This document shows positions 31,509-41,513 of a stretch of DNA of 41,513 bases, one piece after another. How positions within the stretch are numbered: position 1 is the stretch's first letter; each line of letters opens with the position of its first letter. The translations under genes were made by a program, and so were the position numbers. The notes beneath the pieces were generated by a model. The model searched no databases. It saw only the letters and a list, made by a program, of their open reading frames with translations, and was not told the DNA's origin. Origin of the DNA: Lineolata rhizophorae (Eukaryota; Ascomycota; Dothideomycetes; Lineolatales; Lineolataceae); the NCBI GenBank assembly GCA_010093515.1, contig MU001684.1, positions 672,212 through 713,724 on the forward strand, given 5' to 3'.

Positions 31509-32350
31509 GCTGAAGTCAGCTCAATGTGCTCATCAGATACTTTCGTAGCGGTTGGACAATGGAAGATTTTAGTTCTCAACTGCCCAACAAGGGATATAAA
31601 GTACACAAAATAGGCAATCGTCATGAGATGGTCGTAACTGCATTTCCTGCGCATCCTAACATGCATCGCGGGTATTGTCCGAGCTAGCTTGGATGCACAC
31701 TGCTCACTTCAAGTCTGAAGAGAAAAGCCACCAACCCTTGTCGGCCCCCCCCACTCTCCCCCATGCATTATAAAAATATCATTCAGGAAATGAGAAGGCA
31801 AAATACACCAGGATATATGCATTTTGAATGCTGACGAACACGACCCCCTCCCCAATATGCGGCAATTGACGAGAAACTCAGTTCAACATACCAAATGTAA
31901 TTCGATCGGCAAACCGCTCTGGTCCCTGAGTAAGGACCCAAGTGGGACATGGCCGCCGAACAGAAGAGAAAATGCCAGCTTCTAGCGCCTCAACAAGCAG
32001 AGGAAAATAAAAATGCCTTATTAGGGCATTCAAGAAAGCAAGGACAACGATTCTTGAAACGAAATCTCCACACCAACCTCCGTGTAAATAACTACTTTGA
32101 AATCCGTCCTGCCAAGCTCGCTGCCATGCGAGTCTAAGAGGCACAATATTGCCACAGCCTTAACCGCCAGGCCAGGCTTTCTAGACCCCAGTTACCGCCC
32201 TTTGCCGAACCAATTCTCGCACAATTCCGAGTGGACAGTACGACATTCATAGATCCAAAGCTATCGCACAATCCGTTACCTCGTCCCAAACGAATAAGCT
32301 TTGAAATAACCAATCACCCCGCCCAGAAATCGCCCAGTCAATCCACAATG
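31509..32350. other. Intergenic between convergent genes
   Basis: This AT-richer stretch of 842 bp lies between the aminotransferase and the Whi5-like gene. No protein or RNA gene is recognised. Confidence 0.45.
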
Positions 32351-33835
32351 TCATCTAGACTCTCCACCAAGGCCCATACCTTCCCCTTCGAAAACGACTC
32401 TCTTACCTAACGTAGTCGGGCTCGCTCCAACAACATTTCCGACTCCCACGTGAGGATTTCCCATCCTTCCAGAATTATTCGGGCTGCTCATGAAGAGCAA
32501 CGTGTCAACGGCATCCTTCTCGGCCTGTTGGCTCGGCATGCGTAGAATGCCGGCTCTCTGCGGTGCTCCTCCGGCGAAAGCGGAGCCCGAGCCCGACGGC
32601 GAAGACGCCGTCGGCGTCATGGGAGAATGCTGAGCCAACGAGGAAGGCACCGAACCACTTGGCGGGAGCCTAGATCCCGACAACAGAGGCGGCACTCGGT
32701 TGGCTGGCGTCCTACGGTCTCTGGCGTGCGGGCGCGGTACAATTTCAGGTGCAGGAGCCAGCGAAGGACCGGACGAAGCGCCGGATTCGGCGACGGTGCT
32801 CGGGGCGGGCTGAAAGCTCCAGAAAGGCGGATAAGTCGTATTGCTGAGGCCATCGCTAGAAGGAGAGTCTCGACCGCCCACGTTAGGGGTTGAAATGCCT
32901 GCATGATATGAGTGCCGCGTCGGACTGCTCTGGGTGGAGGGCGAAATGATGTAGCGATCTGAAGCCTCGCAGTAAGCGCTTAGCCGGCGACGGGTAGCCG
33001 TGCCGACGCCGTCGACGGCCGGTCGTTCGCCCGTTCCAGGGCAGGAAGACGAGGGAGAGATATTGGGACCGCGTGACATACGAGAAAGTGGCGTCGAGGC
33101 CGCAAGTGCAGTCGATCCGCTGGCGCGAGCGGGGCTGGATGCCGCGGCGTCTTCAAGTTCGTGGAGGCTGTGATTCTCCCATCCATTCTGAACCTTGACC
33201 ATGGCGTACGACAGACGCGTCTTTAGGTTCGCGGAGAGCTAGACTGAACGTTAGAAGACAAATCGACGTAGACTTCGAGACGGAACGAAATTGGCCGGAA
33301 GACATACCTCGCCGATCTTGCTCGTACTGGAATCCAGGCTCGTGGTGCGGGAATGGCCGACAGCCGGACTCCTCGAAGGAGCCGAGCTCAACATGGTCTG
33401 CTTGACGGTGCCACTCGCCGTACGTTTTGAGGCCGGTACCAGAGAGGGCGTGTCGAGGGCCATGGGACTGGTGAGGGCGCTCGCATCGCCGCTGCGGCCG
33501 GCTTCTCCGAGATCCGTCTGGATGCTCGGAGTGACGGGCCGCCGCGGGTGCCGCGCGAAATTTTGGCGGTGAGGATCCAGGTCTTGCGACGGCAGCGGCA
33601 GCTGCGCTGCTCCGTTTGAAGAGCTTGGAGAGGTCACGGCCGTGTCGGGACCGGTCGAGTTGGACAGGTTGCTGCTGGTAGACAGGAGCCGGGGCAAGCG
33701 CGCGTGGGCGGCGCTGGCGGCAGATTCATTCGACCCCTGGGACTCCGGGGCAGAAGGGTCGGGAGCGGACGGCTTCGGTGGTCTGGTGGTGGTGGTGGTG
33801 GTGGAGGTGGTGATGGCAGACGCGGCGGTACTCAT
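32351..33835 (-). CDS. Probable Whi5/Nrm1-family G1/S transcriptional repressor
   Basis: Two exons on the minus strand, 33835-33308 and 33238-32351, give 471 aa. Most of the protein is disordered and rich in Ser, Thr and Pro, with many SP/TP sites (for example TSPMALDTPS, RPVTPSIQ, HSPMTPTAS) that could be Cdk targets. The one conserved block spans about 177-204: LSANLKTRLSYAMVKVQNGW followed by ENHSLHELE. I recognise this as the GTB motif of the Whi5/Nrm1 family (a helix with a K-V-x-x-G-W core), which binds SBF/MBF and represses G1/S genes until phosphorylated. The intron ends exactly before the motif. The assignment rests on this motif and on overall composition. Which of Whi5 or Nrm1 it matches cannot be told. 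Confidence 0.72.
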
Positions 33836-34757
33836 GCTGGGAGGGTTGGCGGGGGCGAGATGGTCGTGGTCGCGTTGGGGACGCGCCTCGCCTGCGGGCA
33901 TTGTGGGGTCGGGCGGGAGCAGATCAACGTCGTGCCGCAGGCGGAGGAGCGGCGGATGGACCTGGGCCATGCGCGGCGGGGCGGCGACTCGGACGAAGGC
34001 GCGCGCGGGGCGGGCGGCAGCGGTGGCAGGACGAGGGCGAGCCGGGGCGGAGGCGGAAGAGTGGTGAGAGGCCGGGCTGGAGGCTGTGCGATGACACAAT
34101 TGGCAGCCGTCCGGTCGCGGAACCACGGGCGAGGCGCGAGATGGATGGGCGCGGACGGGCGAGGACGCCCGGAGCCGACGCGGCGCACACCCACAGGACG
34201 GCGCGCCGCGGGCGCAGGGCGCGCGCCGGGCGGTTCGAGACGCGTGCGGACCCGAGCGCGGCGCGCGCACGGCACGGGCGGGGACGGCGAAAGCGGAAGG
34301 CGGCGCGCGGCCGGGAGCCGTGACGGGCAGCTGCGCAGGGCGGGCGGCGGGGACGGACGACGGCGGACGTGGAGCGACGAGCAACGGCGGCGGGGAGGGC
34401 GCGACCAAGGCGACTCGCGGGCACTTGCCTGGCGACACGCCGGCGGCCCTTCTTCCTCGGGGCAAGCACCTGCCCAGAGAGCGTGTACCTGCCTACTACG
34501 TATGTACCGGGCCCTGGCACGTGCCTGGCGACACGCATCGCCCCGCGTCACGCGCGGCCGCGTCATTTCGCGACGCGTCTCCGGCTCCCGTCGTGGCTCG
34601 TGACGCGCGAAATTGCCCGACTCGGCAGCTTGTTCATGTACGCGTATCCATCGAATGGGAAGGTGCGTGCGAGCACCTCTACCTGAGCTATGTACAGAGA
34701 AGGCACGCCGTCTACCTACTACCCACCACCTAGACACGAGGGCCGTGGTACCGTCTC
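33836..34757. other. GC-rich promoter interval of the Whi5-like gene
   Basis: A 922-bp gap between two minus-strand genes. It is very GC-rich, so chance open frames are long in several frames. It contains a 15-bp direct repeat (see next entry). I accept no gene here. Confidence 0.45.
34426..34536. repeat. 15-bp direct repeat pair
   Basis: TGCCTGGCGACACGC occurs at 34426-34440 and again at 34522-34536. Related TACCTGCC/CACCTGCC words lie between them. It is upstream of the Whi5-like gene. Confidence 0.8.
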
Positions 34758-37700
34758 CTACTTCCTCCTCTTCCCTCCCCGGCCTCCTTCCGCTTGATTC
34801 CAGTGCGCCCTCTTCTTCCCCTCGCGCTCCCAGAACTCGTCCCGCTCTCGCTTTTCCCGCTGCCGCCGCTTGTCCTCGTCCTCCTTCGCCTTCTTGCGGT
34901 GCGGCTCCCTCCGCTCCTCCTGCTTCGCCCGCCGTTTGTCCGCCTTGTCCTTGCGCAGCGCCGCCAGCCGCTGCATTAGCGCCCGCGCCTGCCGCTCCTC
35001 GCGCCCGCCCACCACCACCGCCCGTTTCTGCAGGTACGTCTCCTTGCGCTGCGGCCGCCTCACCGCCGGCTGCGACTTGAACGGCAGCTCCCTCTGCAGC
35101 TTGCGCGGCACCCGGAGCGGGTTGAAGTGTCGCTCCGGCCGTTCGATCCGTCGGTAGGCCGAGTTCTTGTCCTTGGGCGTCGGGATTCCTTCGGCCTGCC
35201 GCACCTCGCCCGTGAGCCGCATCGCCTGCCACCCGCCTCCCGAGCCGCCCTCCTCGCCCTCCGCGCCCTCCCCGCTCTTCGATGCCGCCCAGTCGAGCAG
35301 ATTGGTCACGGGGTTGTAGAACCGGTGCGGCTTGACCGGGTACCACGCTCGGAGGAAGACGATGTCGCTCATGAGGACCTTGTCTTCGAACGTGGCGCGG
35401 AAGCACCCGTCTGGCCGGACCAGCGCCTTCTTGATCTGCCCTCTAATTCCAGACACCGTCCGGATGCTAGCGCCCTCGAACTTAGCAACCTCCAGTGACG
35501 AGCTAAACATGTCTTTGATGAAAGCTGTGTTCTTGAAGATCTTGTAAGGATGCCCCGTAAGCTTCAGCTTCTTGACGATCTCGGAGCTCTCGTCCACGTT
35601 CAAAACGACTCCTGTAGCCGCGATGCGGAAGCCTGGGTTCTTGTTCGAAAAGGACTGGACGCAGCAAAATCCCGTGTTCGGCGCGATCAGCGGACCGTAG
35701 AAGACGCCGAAGCAGTGCATGTGCTCAGGGGTGTACTTCAGCATTCTGTTTCGAGTTCGCGAATCGGACAGGCTGTAAAGCGGCATCGTCTGAAAACGTC
35801 GCCAACCGAGCGAGAATATGAGCGGATCATTCGTTTTCAGTATCTTCTTGTGCCATCGGTGGCGCTTGATTCTGACTTGGACAAATCCGAAGCGATCTTC
35901 TGTCGGCGTCAGGCCGCCGATTATGATGGGAAACCGGGGATTGAAGTTGACAGAAAATTCGTACGGCACCCGCTCTAGTACGATGCGAGCGTACGTCCCC
36001 GCCCTATATCCCTCGACGTGAACTCGCGAAGTTTCGTCCATCTGGTCAAATTCGGTTCTGTTGATGTCAAGCTGCTTTTGGATTGCAGCCTTTTGCGCGT
36101 CGTACCAGTCATCTTCCCCAAACGGCTCGCTCTCCGCATGGCCACCATCACGCCGTTCAGCTCCCTTATCGTTTGCAAGGCCTTCTCTATCTTCTTCCTC
36201 AAATCGTAGCTTGAGCTCCTCTTTTTTGCGGGCGTTCTTCTCGCGCTCCACTTCGATACCCTTGGCTTCTTCCGCTTCACTCAATGACAACGCATCCTCT
36301 TGGTCTTCTTCATTTCTCAGTTCAAGGTCTTCGAATTCACCGTCACCTTCATCCTCGTCCGCAAAAGCTGATTGATCTTCATCACTTCCTTCGCCATCGC
36401 CGCCCTCTCCAAGCAAATTTGCAGACGCAAACCTCTGTTGAAGAGCCTCCAGATTATGCTTGTCAGCCCATTTTCGCTCAAGTTTGTCATAGTCGAAATT
36501 AGGAATTGCATGATCTTCATCCTCATCCGAGGCAGCGTCTTCGTGCTCTGCGCGCTTGAAAAAGGCCTCTGCTTCCTCGGCATCTTCCTCCTCTTCGCTC
36601 GCAATCCCTTTCCATTTTCTGATAACCTCTTGAGGTGTCAAGGTGTCATTATACATGAGCCGAGCCAACTCTGTGGTTCTGTGAGCCCGGTTACGGCCAT
36701 GCAAAAGCATGGCATTCTCTGCGAGGTCCTCTTTCCAGCGCAATGCCCCATCTTCATCCTCATCGTCATCCTCTTCCAGGTCCTGGTCTTCAGCCGAAGA
36801 CAAGGATCCAAGATCGGAATCGCTGTCGGCAAAGGTAAAATCTTCCCGAATGGCCATTTTGTCCATTGAGTCACCAAGAGCATGTCTCTGTCCATTGCCA
36901 TTCTCTCGCCCAATGTGATAATTCTCGCTTGTGACCTCATCCCCCTCAAGTTCGATTTCGTCGCTGTCGTCACCGCTCTCGAATCCTTCGTCTTCGCCAG
37001 CGTCTTCGTCTCCCTCTCGTTCGACAACTCTCGCTTGTCGTTGTGTTGACCTGCCTCGGTTCCGCACGGTGTCGTCTAGCTCGTCTTCTTTCTCGAGAGC
37101 TTCACTCCCTTTAAAGAGCCTCACCCCCTTATCTGCCTGCCCAAGCAGCCTCCTCTCGCCCTGCAGCCCAATTACCATCTGCTCTCCCAGCCCCTTTTCC
37201 TCCCCGCTACCTTCTCCATTGAAATTCGCCGTCTTTACATCGATATACACTGCGTCTTTGTCAACCAAAACGCCACCCACATCCGACATTGGCGCGAACA
37301 ACACTCGTTGCTTCTCTCCTAGCCGCCGTCGTACTGCTTTGCCGGTCGCTTTTGTCATTGCTTGGTGCATGAATGGCGTAGGACAAGGGTCGGGCAGCGA
37401 CTCGATATTTGCCACGTTCAGATCACCAACGCCAGGGACGTGAACGCGGGCACCCTGAGCAGGGAAGTTTGTACCTCGCAAGTATCCATAAAGTGCGATG
37501 GTGCGGTCACACTTTGGATCCTCCTCGATATTAGTCGGAGGTGTTATGTCCAGGAAACGGTCGGCAAGGCAGTACGGATGCGAATTGCGCCACACTAGGG
37601 GTCGCGTATTTTTCATGACACTTAGAAACCTGCTGAGGTTTAGAATCTCCCGATCCGGATAACGGCCGTTGACCACGCCTGATAGATAGAACAGTTTAGC

Positions 37701-38471
37701 GCCTTGATACAGCTCGCTCCAAAATCTATGCTTTAGTCGCTTTTTTTGCTGGCGCAGAGTCTCCTGTTTCCGAAACAAGTCCAGGTGGGTGAGAATGCCG
37801 AACACGTTGCCCGGCATACCGGACGCCGCCAAGACGTTCAAGAACTCCATGGTCTCCATCTCAAACCCGTAGTTGCCATCGATCATGAGGAGGACTATGT
37901 CAACGATTTTTGCAACGTCCATCATGGATGCTAGAGAGTCGGAAGGGCACTCGACGAAAGTGAGGCGTCGCCGTTTCGAAGTCACTACCGTCAGGGGACC
38001 CGTGGGCGAACTAAGAGTTTGCTTGGCGTAGCGGCGTATCAGGGACTTGATCAGCGTGGTTTTGCCGACCTAGACAACCGTTAACCCTCGAGGCCAATTT
38101 TTGCACGGCCCGCGTTGAATACGCACTCCTGGGGGCCCCACGACGCCGACGACAATGGGTGGCGCTTCCTCCGGCAAGCGGTCCACCATGGGGACATGCA
38201 GCCGTCTTTCCTTGACCTGGTCCGCCGTAAGCACACCGCAACAGTGCAGGCATCGCCGCAAAACCTTACATCGTGAGATCGCACCGCCTGCTTCTGCGCC
38301 CGCCCTGGCGCAGCGAAGGCGAAAGCTTTGGGGTTGGGCCCTGGCGAAGAAATCGGAGGTTAGCGCCTGCGACGAGCAGCAAGAGGTTCGCAGCGACGAC
38401 AACTAACCTCCGGAGTGTCCCTTGGGTTTCTCCTTGGACTTCCGGTGCGGGCGGTTCGCCTGGTCCGCCAT
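34758..38471 (-). CDS. BMS1: Ribosome biogenesis GTPase Bms1
   Basis: Four exons on the minus strand, 38471-38408, 38340-38270, 38216-38127 and 38069-34758, give 1178 aa; yeast Bms1 has 1183. The N-terminus is basic ([11 protein letters not shown], then [12 protein letters not shown]). The P-loop GPPGVGKTT is at 72-80 and is split by the third intron between Gly75 and Val76. ECPSD takes the place of the DxxG switch and THLD that of the TKxD motif, as is usual in Bms1. The AARP2CN domain (about 220-320) contains [20 protein letters not shown] long acidic region (about 390-700) follows, then the C-terminal RIBIOP_C domain (about 790-1100, with [20 protein letters not shown]) and a Lys/Arg-rich tail. 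Bms1 works with Rcl1 and U3 snoRNP in the nucleolus to make the 40S subunit. The gene is divergent to PBI2. Confidence 0.97.
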
Positions 38472-39514
38472 GGCTGGCGACTACGCTCTCGTTGGTGACT
38501 TTGCGCGGCCGTTGGTATCCCGTGTATGCTCGGAACTGAAGGGCTCGGTACAGCAGCTTAAGAAATTTTGTGCGGCGCGCTCTTGGCGGGGAACGGTAAT
38601 GATGCGCCACAGACCGCTAAATGCGCCACAGAGGTGGGGCGGCACGTGGTTGCAGCGGTGGCGCCACAACCGAGCCATGTATGTAGGAAGCACGACTTCG
38701 ACATCAAAGCAAAAGCCGGATGAAAACAACTCCCGGGCGCCTAGCATGTGGGATGGGCGACTTCGGAGCTTACTACGAGCTTGGCCATCCCCATTGACAG
38801 TCCGCCACACGGATGACACGTCTCGTATGCAGGGTAGGGCGTTTTTGCCTTTGCGCTCTGCAGCGGGGCTTTTCCCTCGTCCACATTCCCGGGGCGCCAA
38901 CGACAAGACGAGGGGCCCCCTGGAATGGGACCGGGCGAAGGAAAACAGCGTAACACGAGCATGGCCGGTGGCCAGGCGGGCCTCTTGGCCGTCCCGGAGG
39001 GGAGGGGAAGGGGCCAGCCAGCTGGGTTTCGGGCCGCCGTGCAGCGCCTCCGTTGGGCGCGGGAGGCCGGAGGCAACGGATGGCTGGCCGGATGGGGAGA
39101 ACGCGCGGTGGGCGAGGGCCAAGGCGGCGGCGGCCACGGCCTTGGGCGCCGCAGAGCGGACCCGCGGTAGGGCAGACGGGGCGACGCCGGCGGGCGACGT
39201 CATCGCTCCTGGCCGGGGCCCTTTCGCTGGTGCCTGCGACGCGAGCGCCTGCCAAGGTCGCATGTTATGCTACGTAGTGGCAGTTGGTAGTTTTTGCTCG
39301 TCGGGCGCCGTATAAATAACGCGTCGCGCTCGCCCTTGGCTCCGGCCTTCCAGACCTCCTGCCCGCCGCCTTCCGCGCCCCGCCTTCGTCATCGCTCTAC
39401 CGCGTACCCGCACAACTTTTTACCTACCCGCCCCGCGCCATTCTACCCCGCCAACACCACACCCCCCCGGCCCCAACCGGTCGTCTCCCGCCATTGTAGC
39501 CCAGCCCAACCACG
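38472..39514. promoter_or_regulatory. Divergent promoter interval of BMS1 and PBI2
   Basis: 1.04 kb of GC-rich DNA. Long frames on both strands look like chance products of composition. A clear TATAAATA lies at 39311-39318, about 200 bp before the PBI2 start codon, followed by a C-rich leader. No equivalent element is seen on the BMS1 side. Confidence 0.5.
39311..39318 (+). promoter_or_regulatory. TATA box of PBI2
   Basis: TATAAATA sits between GC-rich flanks about 200 bp upstream of the start codon, followed by a C/T-rich leader. It is the best TATA match in the window. Confidence 0.6.
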
Positions 39515-39964
39515 ATGCCTTCAATCAATGTCAGTCCTTCTGCTTTCCCGGCGGCCAGCACGGCCAAGCCCGTCCGGCAGCCATGCTGAACCGTCCTTAG
39601 GTTACGCTCAAGGAGGGCGCAAGCCCCGACCAGCTCGATGCGTACGTCCGATCCCCCAGGCGGAAAACTACAACGCCGCGCGGCGGGACTCGCAGAGCTA
39701 ACCGCCAGGCTGCAGCGCAAAGAAGGCGGTCGCCGATCAGGGCGGCAAGGTCGTGCATGAGTACAAGTTGATCAAGGGCTTCACGTATGTCTTCCCCTCG
39801 GCCGCTTTCTTGCCCGCGCTCCGCGCCTCTCCGTCTTGGCGGCCCGCCTGGCCCTGGCTTATCGGCTTGCACAAAGCGCCGAATTCCCCCCGGACGCCGT
39901 CCATACGATGAAAACGAACGAACACATCACCGTGGAGGCGGATCAGGAGGTCAGGACCCAGTAG
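39515..39964 (+). CDS. PBI2: Proteinase B inhibitor Pbi2 (inhibitor I9 family)
   Basis: Four short exons, 39515-39529, 39601-39641, 39716-39784 and 39877-39964, give 70 aa; yeast Pbi2 has 75. No single open frame covers the gene, so it is easily missed. The protein reads MPSINVTLKEGASPDQLDAA and continues with GGKVVHEYKLIKGFTAEFPP and HITVEADQEVRTQ. This is the subtilisin-propeptide-like inhibitor I9 fold, standing alone without a protease. There is no signal peptide. Yeast Pbi2 inhibits vacuolar proteinase B in the cytosol and, with thioredoxin, promotes vacuole fusion. The last intron acceptor is AAG, not the more usual YAG. All junctions keep frame. Confidence 0.93.
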
Positions 39965-40341
39965 AGCAGCCGGCCCGCCGGCTCGCCGGGGCTCATTGTT
40001 AGCCATGGGCCTCCTCTTCCTTGGCGCATCAATCAAGGACTCGGGAGTGGAGTTATCGGTTCCATCTTCGACCACCGTTCGCCGGTTTCTGGGTTATATG
40101 CATAGCAAGTGTTCTTGGGATACCTTCATACTCTCGTAGAGCGAGGACCTTTATCGGGTGATTTCGAGGAGGGTGGGCTATGCTCTAGCTGGCTACCCGA
40201 AAAAAAAGCTACCGTCCTAGCCCCGTGCTCCTCTTGGAAGAATGGTGCTCCTGATTGTATTTAGACACAGCACTCGCGACCTTGTCTCATCATGCTATGT
40301 AGAAATTTAGAAACTCCCGGTTGCTTGGACACCGTGTGTGA
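39965..40341. other. Intergenic, no supported gene
   Basis: PBI2 3' region and flank of the rRNA fragment. Nothing specific is seen. Confidence 0.4.
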
Positions 40342-40616
40342 CGTTACCCGTGAACACCGTTGCAGTCCACTACACTACAATCGAGAGTTAATAGGGGGGA
40401 TATTTGAACGAACCATCGCCGGCGCAAGGCCATGCGGTTCGTGAGGTTATTATGATTTACCAAGGAGTCCCGAAGGGCATTGGTTTCGAATCTAATAAAT
40501 ATACGCCTCCGTAAGTCGGGGCGTTCAGCACGTATTAGCTCTAGAATTACCACAGTTGTCTAAGTGGTAAGGGTACTGTTGAATAAACGATAACTGACTT
40601 AATGAGCTATTCGTAG
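40342..40616 (-). pseudogene. Isolated, diverged 18S rRNA fragment
   Basis: Read on the minus strand, this matches the 5' part of eukaryotic small-subunit rRNA from about nucleotide 80 to 350 (by memory of the canonical sequence). Anchors in order are GCTCATTAA-like text, CAGTTATCGTTTATT, TGTGGTAATTCTAGAGCTAA, CCCCGACTTACGGAGG, TTTATTAGATTCGAAACCAA, TGCCCTTCGGGACTCC, AATCATAATAACCTCACGAA, CGCATGGCCTTGCGCCGGCG, ATGGTTCGTTCAAAT and CACGGGTAACG. Substitutions and small indels against the canonical sequence are scattered throughout, in both transition directions, and flanking rRNA sequence is absent on both sides. It is therefore not a working rDNA unit but a truncated copy at a non-rDNA locus. 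Confidence 0.88.
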
Positions 40617-41246
40617 CCAAGAGGGTCCAGTAGCCAAAGCCTCTATCTTTTTGCTTCTTCTTGATGCCGGCTTGATATTTGGTTTGTAGGAGATTGTCAA
40701 AGCAAAAAGGATATGCTTGACACTAACTATTAGTTTGCAGTGGCATGAAAGCTTTTAGGACGAAACCAATCAGGATCGAGCCTACAGTACATTTGCCGGA
40801 GTGCCGCTGCAACTTTCCGCATTCACGTCGCTCAGCTTCCCCCCTGCCCCATATTTTCAACAAGAGTTTGGTCGTACCACTCGAAGGGGACATCGCAAAA
40901 GTTCCTCCTACCAGTCATGGCGGACACCTTCCTCGCATCTGCCGCCGTTGTAGAGGTTGCGTATTTTGATTTAGACAATCCGCACATGCATTGATTAACG
41001 GGTGTGCAAGTTTTGACGTCGACTTGTGGGCGATACAGCCGGAAGTTGTGATCTTCGAGCGGAAGATGGAAGTGAGCGCAACGTAAGAGTGGCTAAATTT
41101 ATGTGCATTGGAGTGGTATTAGTCGATTTGACTAAGTGAAGCGGATAGTTCGCACTATGGTTTATCTAATAGGTACAACACTATGACTAGTATATACTAC
41201 GTATAATCCCCGAAAGTGAGCTAGAACCTTTTATTTATTTCATATA
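40617..41246. other. AT-rich interval between rRNA fragment and transposon
   Basis: No gene is recognised in this 630-bp AT-rich stretch. Confidence 0.4.
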
Positions 41247-41513
41247 ACGTAATCCACAAGCGAGTGGCATTCCCAAGCGAGTGGCACTCCCACCAGCATC
41301 TTCATCAGCAAAATGCCAATATCTCAACCAAAACTCATCGGATTCGAGCGTTTTAAGCATCATTTGAAGCTCCAGCAGCTTGGGAACCAGCCTGACATGT
41401 CCGACTGTTGTGTCCTTCAATGCCACAGTGACCACATCGCCTTCTTTTGGTGGTGACGCCCACCACGATGGGAGCATCCACCAGCATTTCTTGCTGCAAT
41501 TGAGCCTCAATGG
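41247..41513 (-). mobile_element. Terminal part of a second pogo-like DNA transposon
   Basis: The probable end lies at 41247, directly after a TA at 41245-41246, with the terminal sequence ACGTAATCCAC. Next to it come two tandem 17-bp modules, AAGCGAGTGGCATTCCC (41258-41274) and AAGCGAGTGGCACTCCC (41275-41291), which differ at one base. The transposase C-terminus follows on the minus strand. The rest of the element lies beyond the window. The layout (transposase 3' end facing a terminal repeat with internal modules) fits fungal pogo elements. Confidence 0.7.
41353..41513 (-). CDS. pogo-like transposase C-terminus with a CCHC-like zinc knuckle (5' partial)
   Basis: The minus-strand frame ends at TAA (41355-41353) and is open to the window edge, about 53 residues. 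It reads EAQLQQEMLVDAP, a short linker, then KRRRCGHCGIEGHNSRTCQ and a Gly/Ala/Ser tail. C-x2-C-x4-H-x4-C is a zinc knuckle, which I know from the C-termini of several fungal pogo/Fot1 DDE transposases. A longer frame on the same strand (41235-41510) is a different, unrelated reading. No stop or frameshift is visible in the part present. Confidence 0.72.
   Translation of the reverse strand, partial: IEAQLQQEMLVDAPIVVGVTTKRRRCGHCGIEGHNSRTCQAGSQAAGASNDA

Noticed and set aside
33704-35406. Long overlapping frames of 204-524 codons around the start of the Whi5-like gene and the end of BMS1
   Set aside because: They are Arg/Ala/Pro/Gly-rich shadow frames in GC-rich DNA, partly antisense to confident genes.

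Overview
The window looks like nuclear DNA of a filamentous ascomycete (Pezizomycotina; a Sordariomycete is likely, but the class cannot be fixed from sequence alone). The reasons are short GT-AG introns of about 50-270 nt with CTAAC-like branch points, GC-rich coding regions, long serine/proline-rich tails, typical fungal orthologues (Swi3/Rsc8, Gph1, Bms1, Srv2/CAP, Pbi2, MAK32-like, mL44), and pogo/Fot1-type transposons at both ends.

Layout, left to right. 1-341: 3' end of a pogo-like transposon. 1271-2179 (+): glutathione S-transferase. 2865-5341 (-): Swi3/Rsc8 chromatin-remodelling subunit. 5342-9032: 3.7 kb without a convincing gene. 9033-9956 (+): cyclin-like protein. 11321-14588 (+): glycogen phosphorylase with eleven exons. 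14589-17150: GC-rich interval with triplet repeats. 17151-19382 (+): pseudokinase. 21198-22493 (-) and 22822-23290 (+): mitoribosomal protein mL44 and a small complex I-like protein on one bidirectional promoter. 23398-24769 (-): MAK32-like PfkB-family protein. 25184-26263 (-): NAD(P)-dependent reductase. 27339-29223 (+): cyclase-associated protein. 29780-31508 (+): class V aminotransferase. 32351-33835 (-): probable Whi5/Nrm1-type G1/S repressor. 34758-38471 (-): ribosome-biogenesis GTPase Bms1. 39515-39964 (+): proteinase B inhibitor Pbi2. 40342-40616 (-): isolated, diverged 18S rRNA fragment. 41247-41513 (-): terminal piece of a second pogo-like transposon.

Most genes are unrelated housekeeping or regulatory loci and do not form a cluster or pathway. 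The one functional pairing I see is the divergent mL44 / complex I-like pair, both destined for mitochondria. I found no convincing undescribed system. The most unusual items are the pseudokinase with a Ser/Pro-rich insert in its activation segment and a very GC-rich 2.5 kb upstream region, the stray 18S fragment, the modular terminal repeats of the two transposons, and the splicing oddities of the phosphorylase gene (13-nt microexon, GC-AG intron, in-frame readable 51-nt intron). Exon models were built by hand and every multi-exon CDS was checked to keep frame across its junctions.
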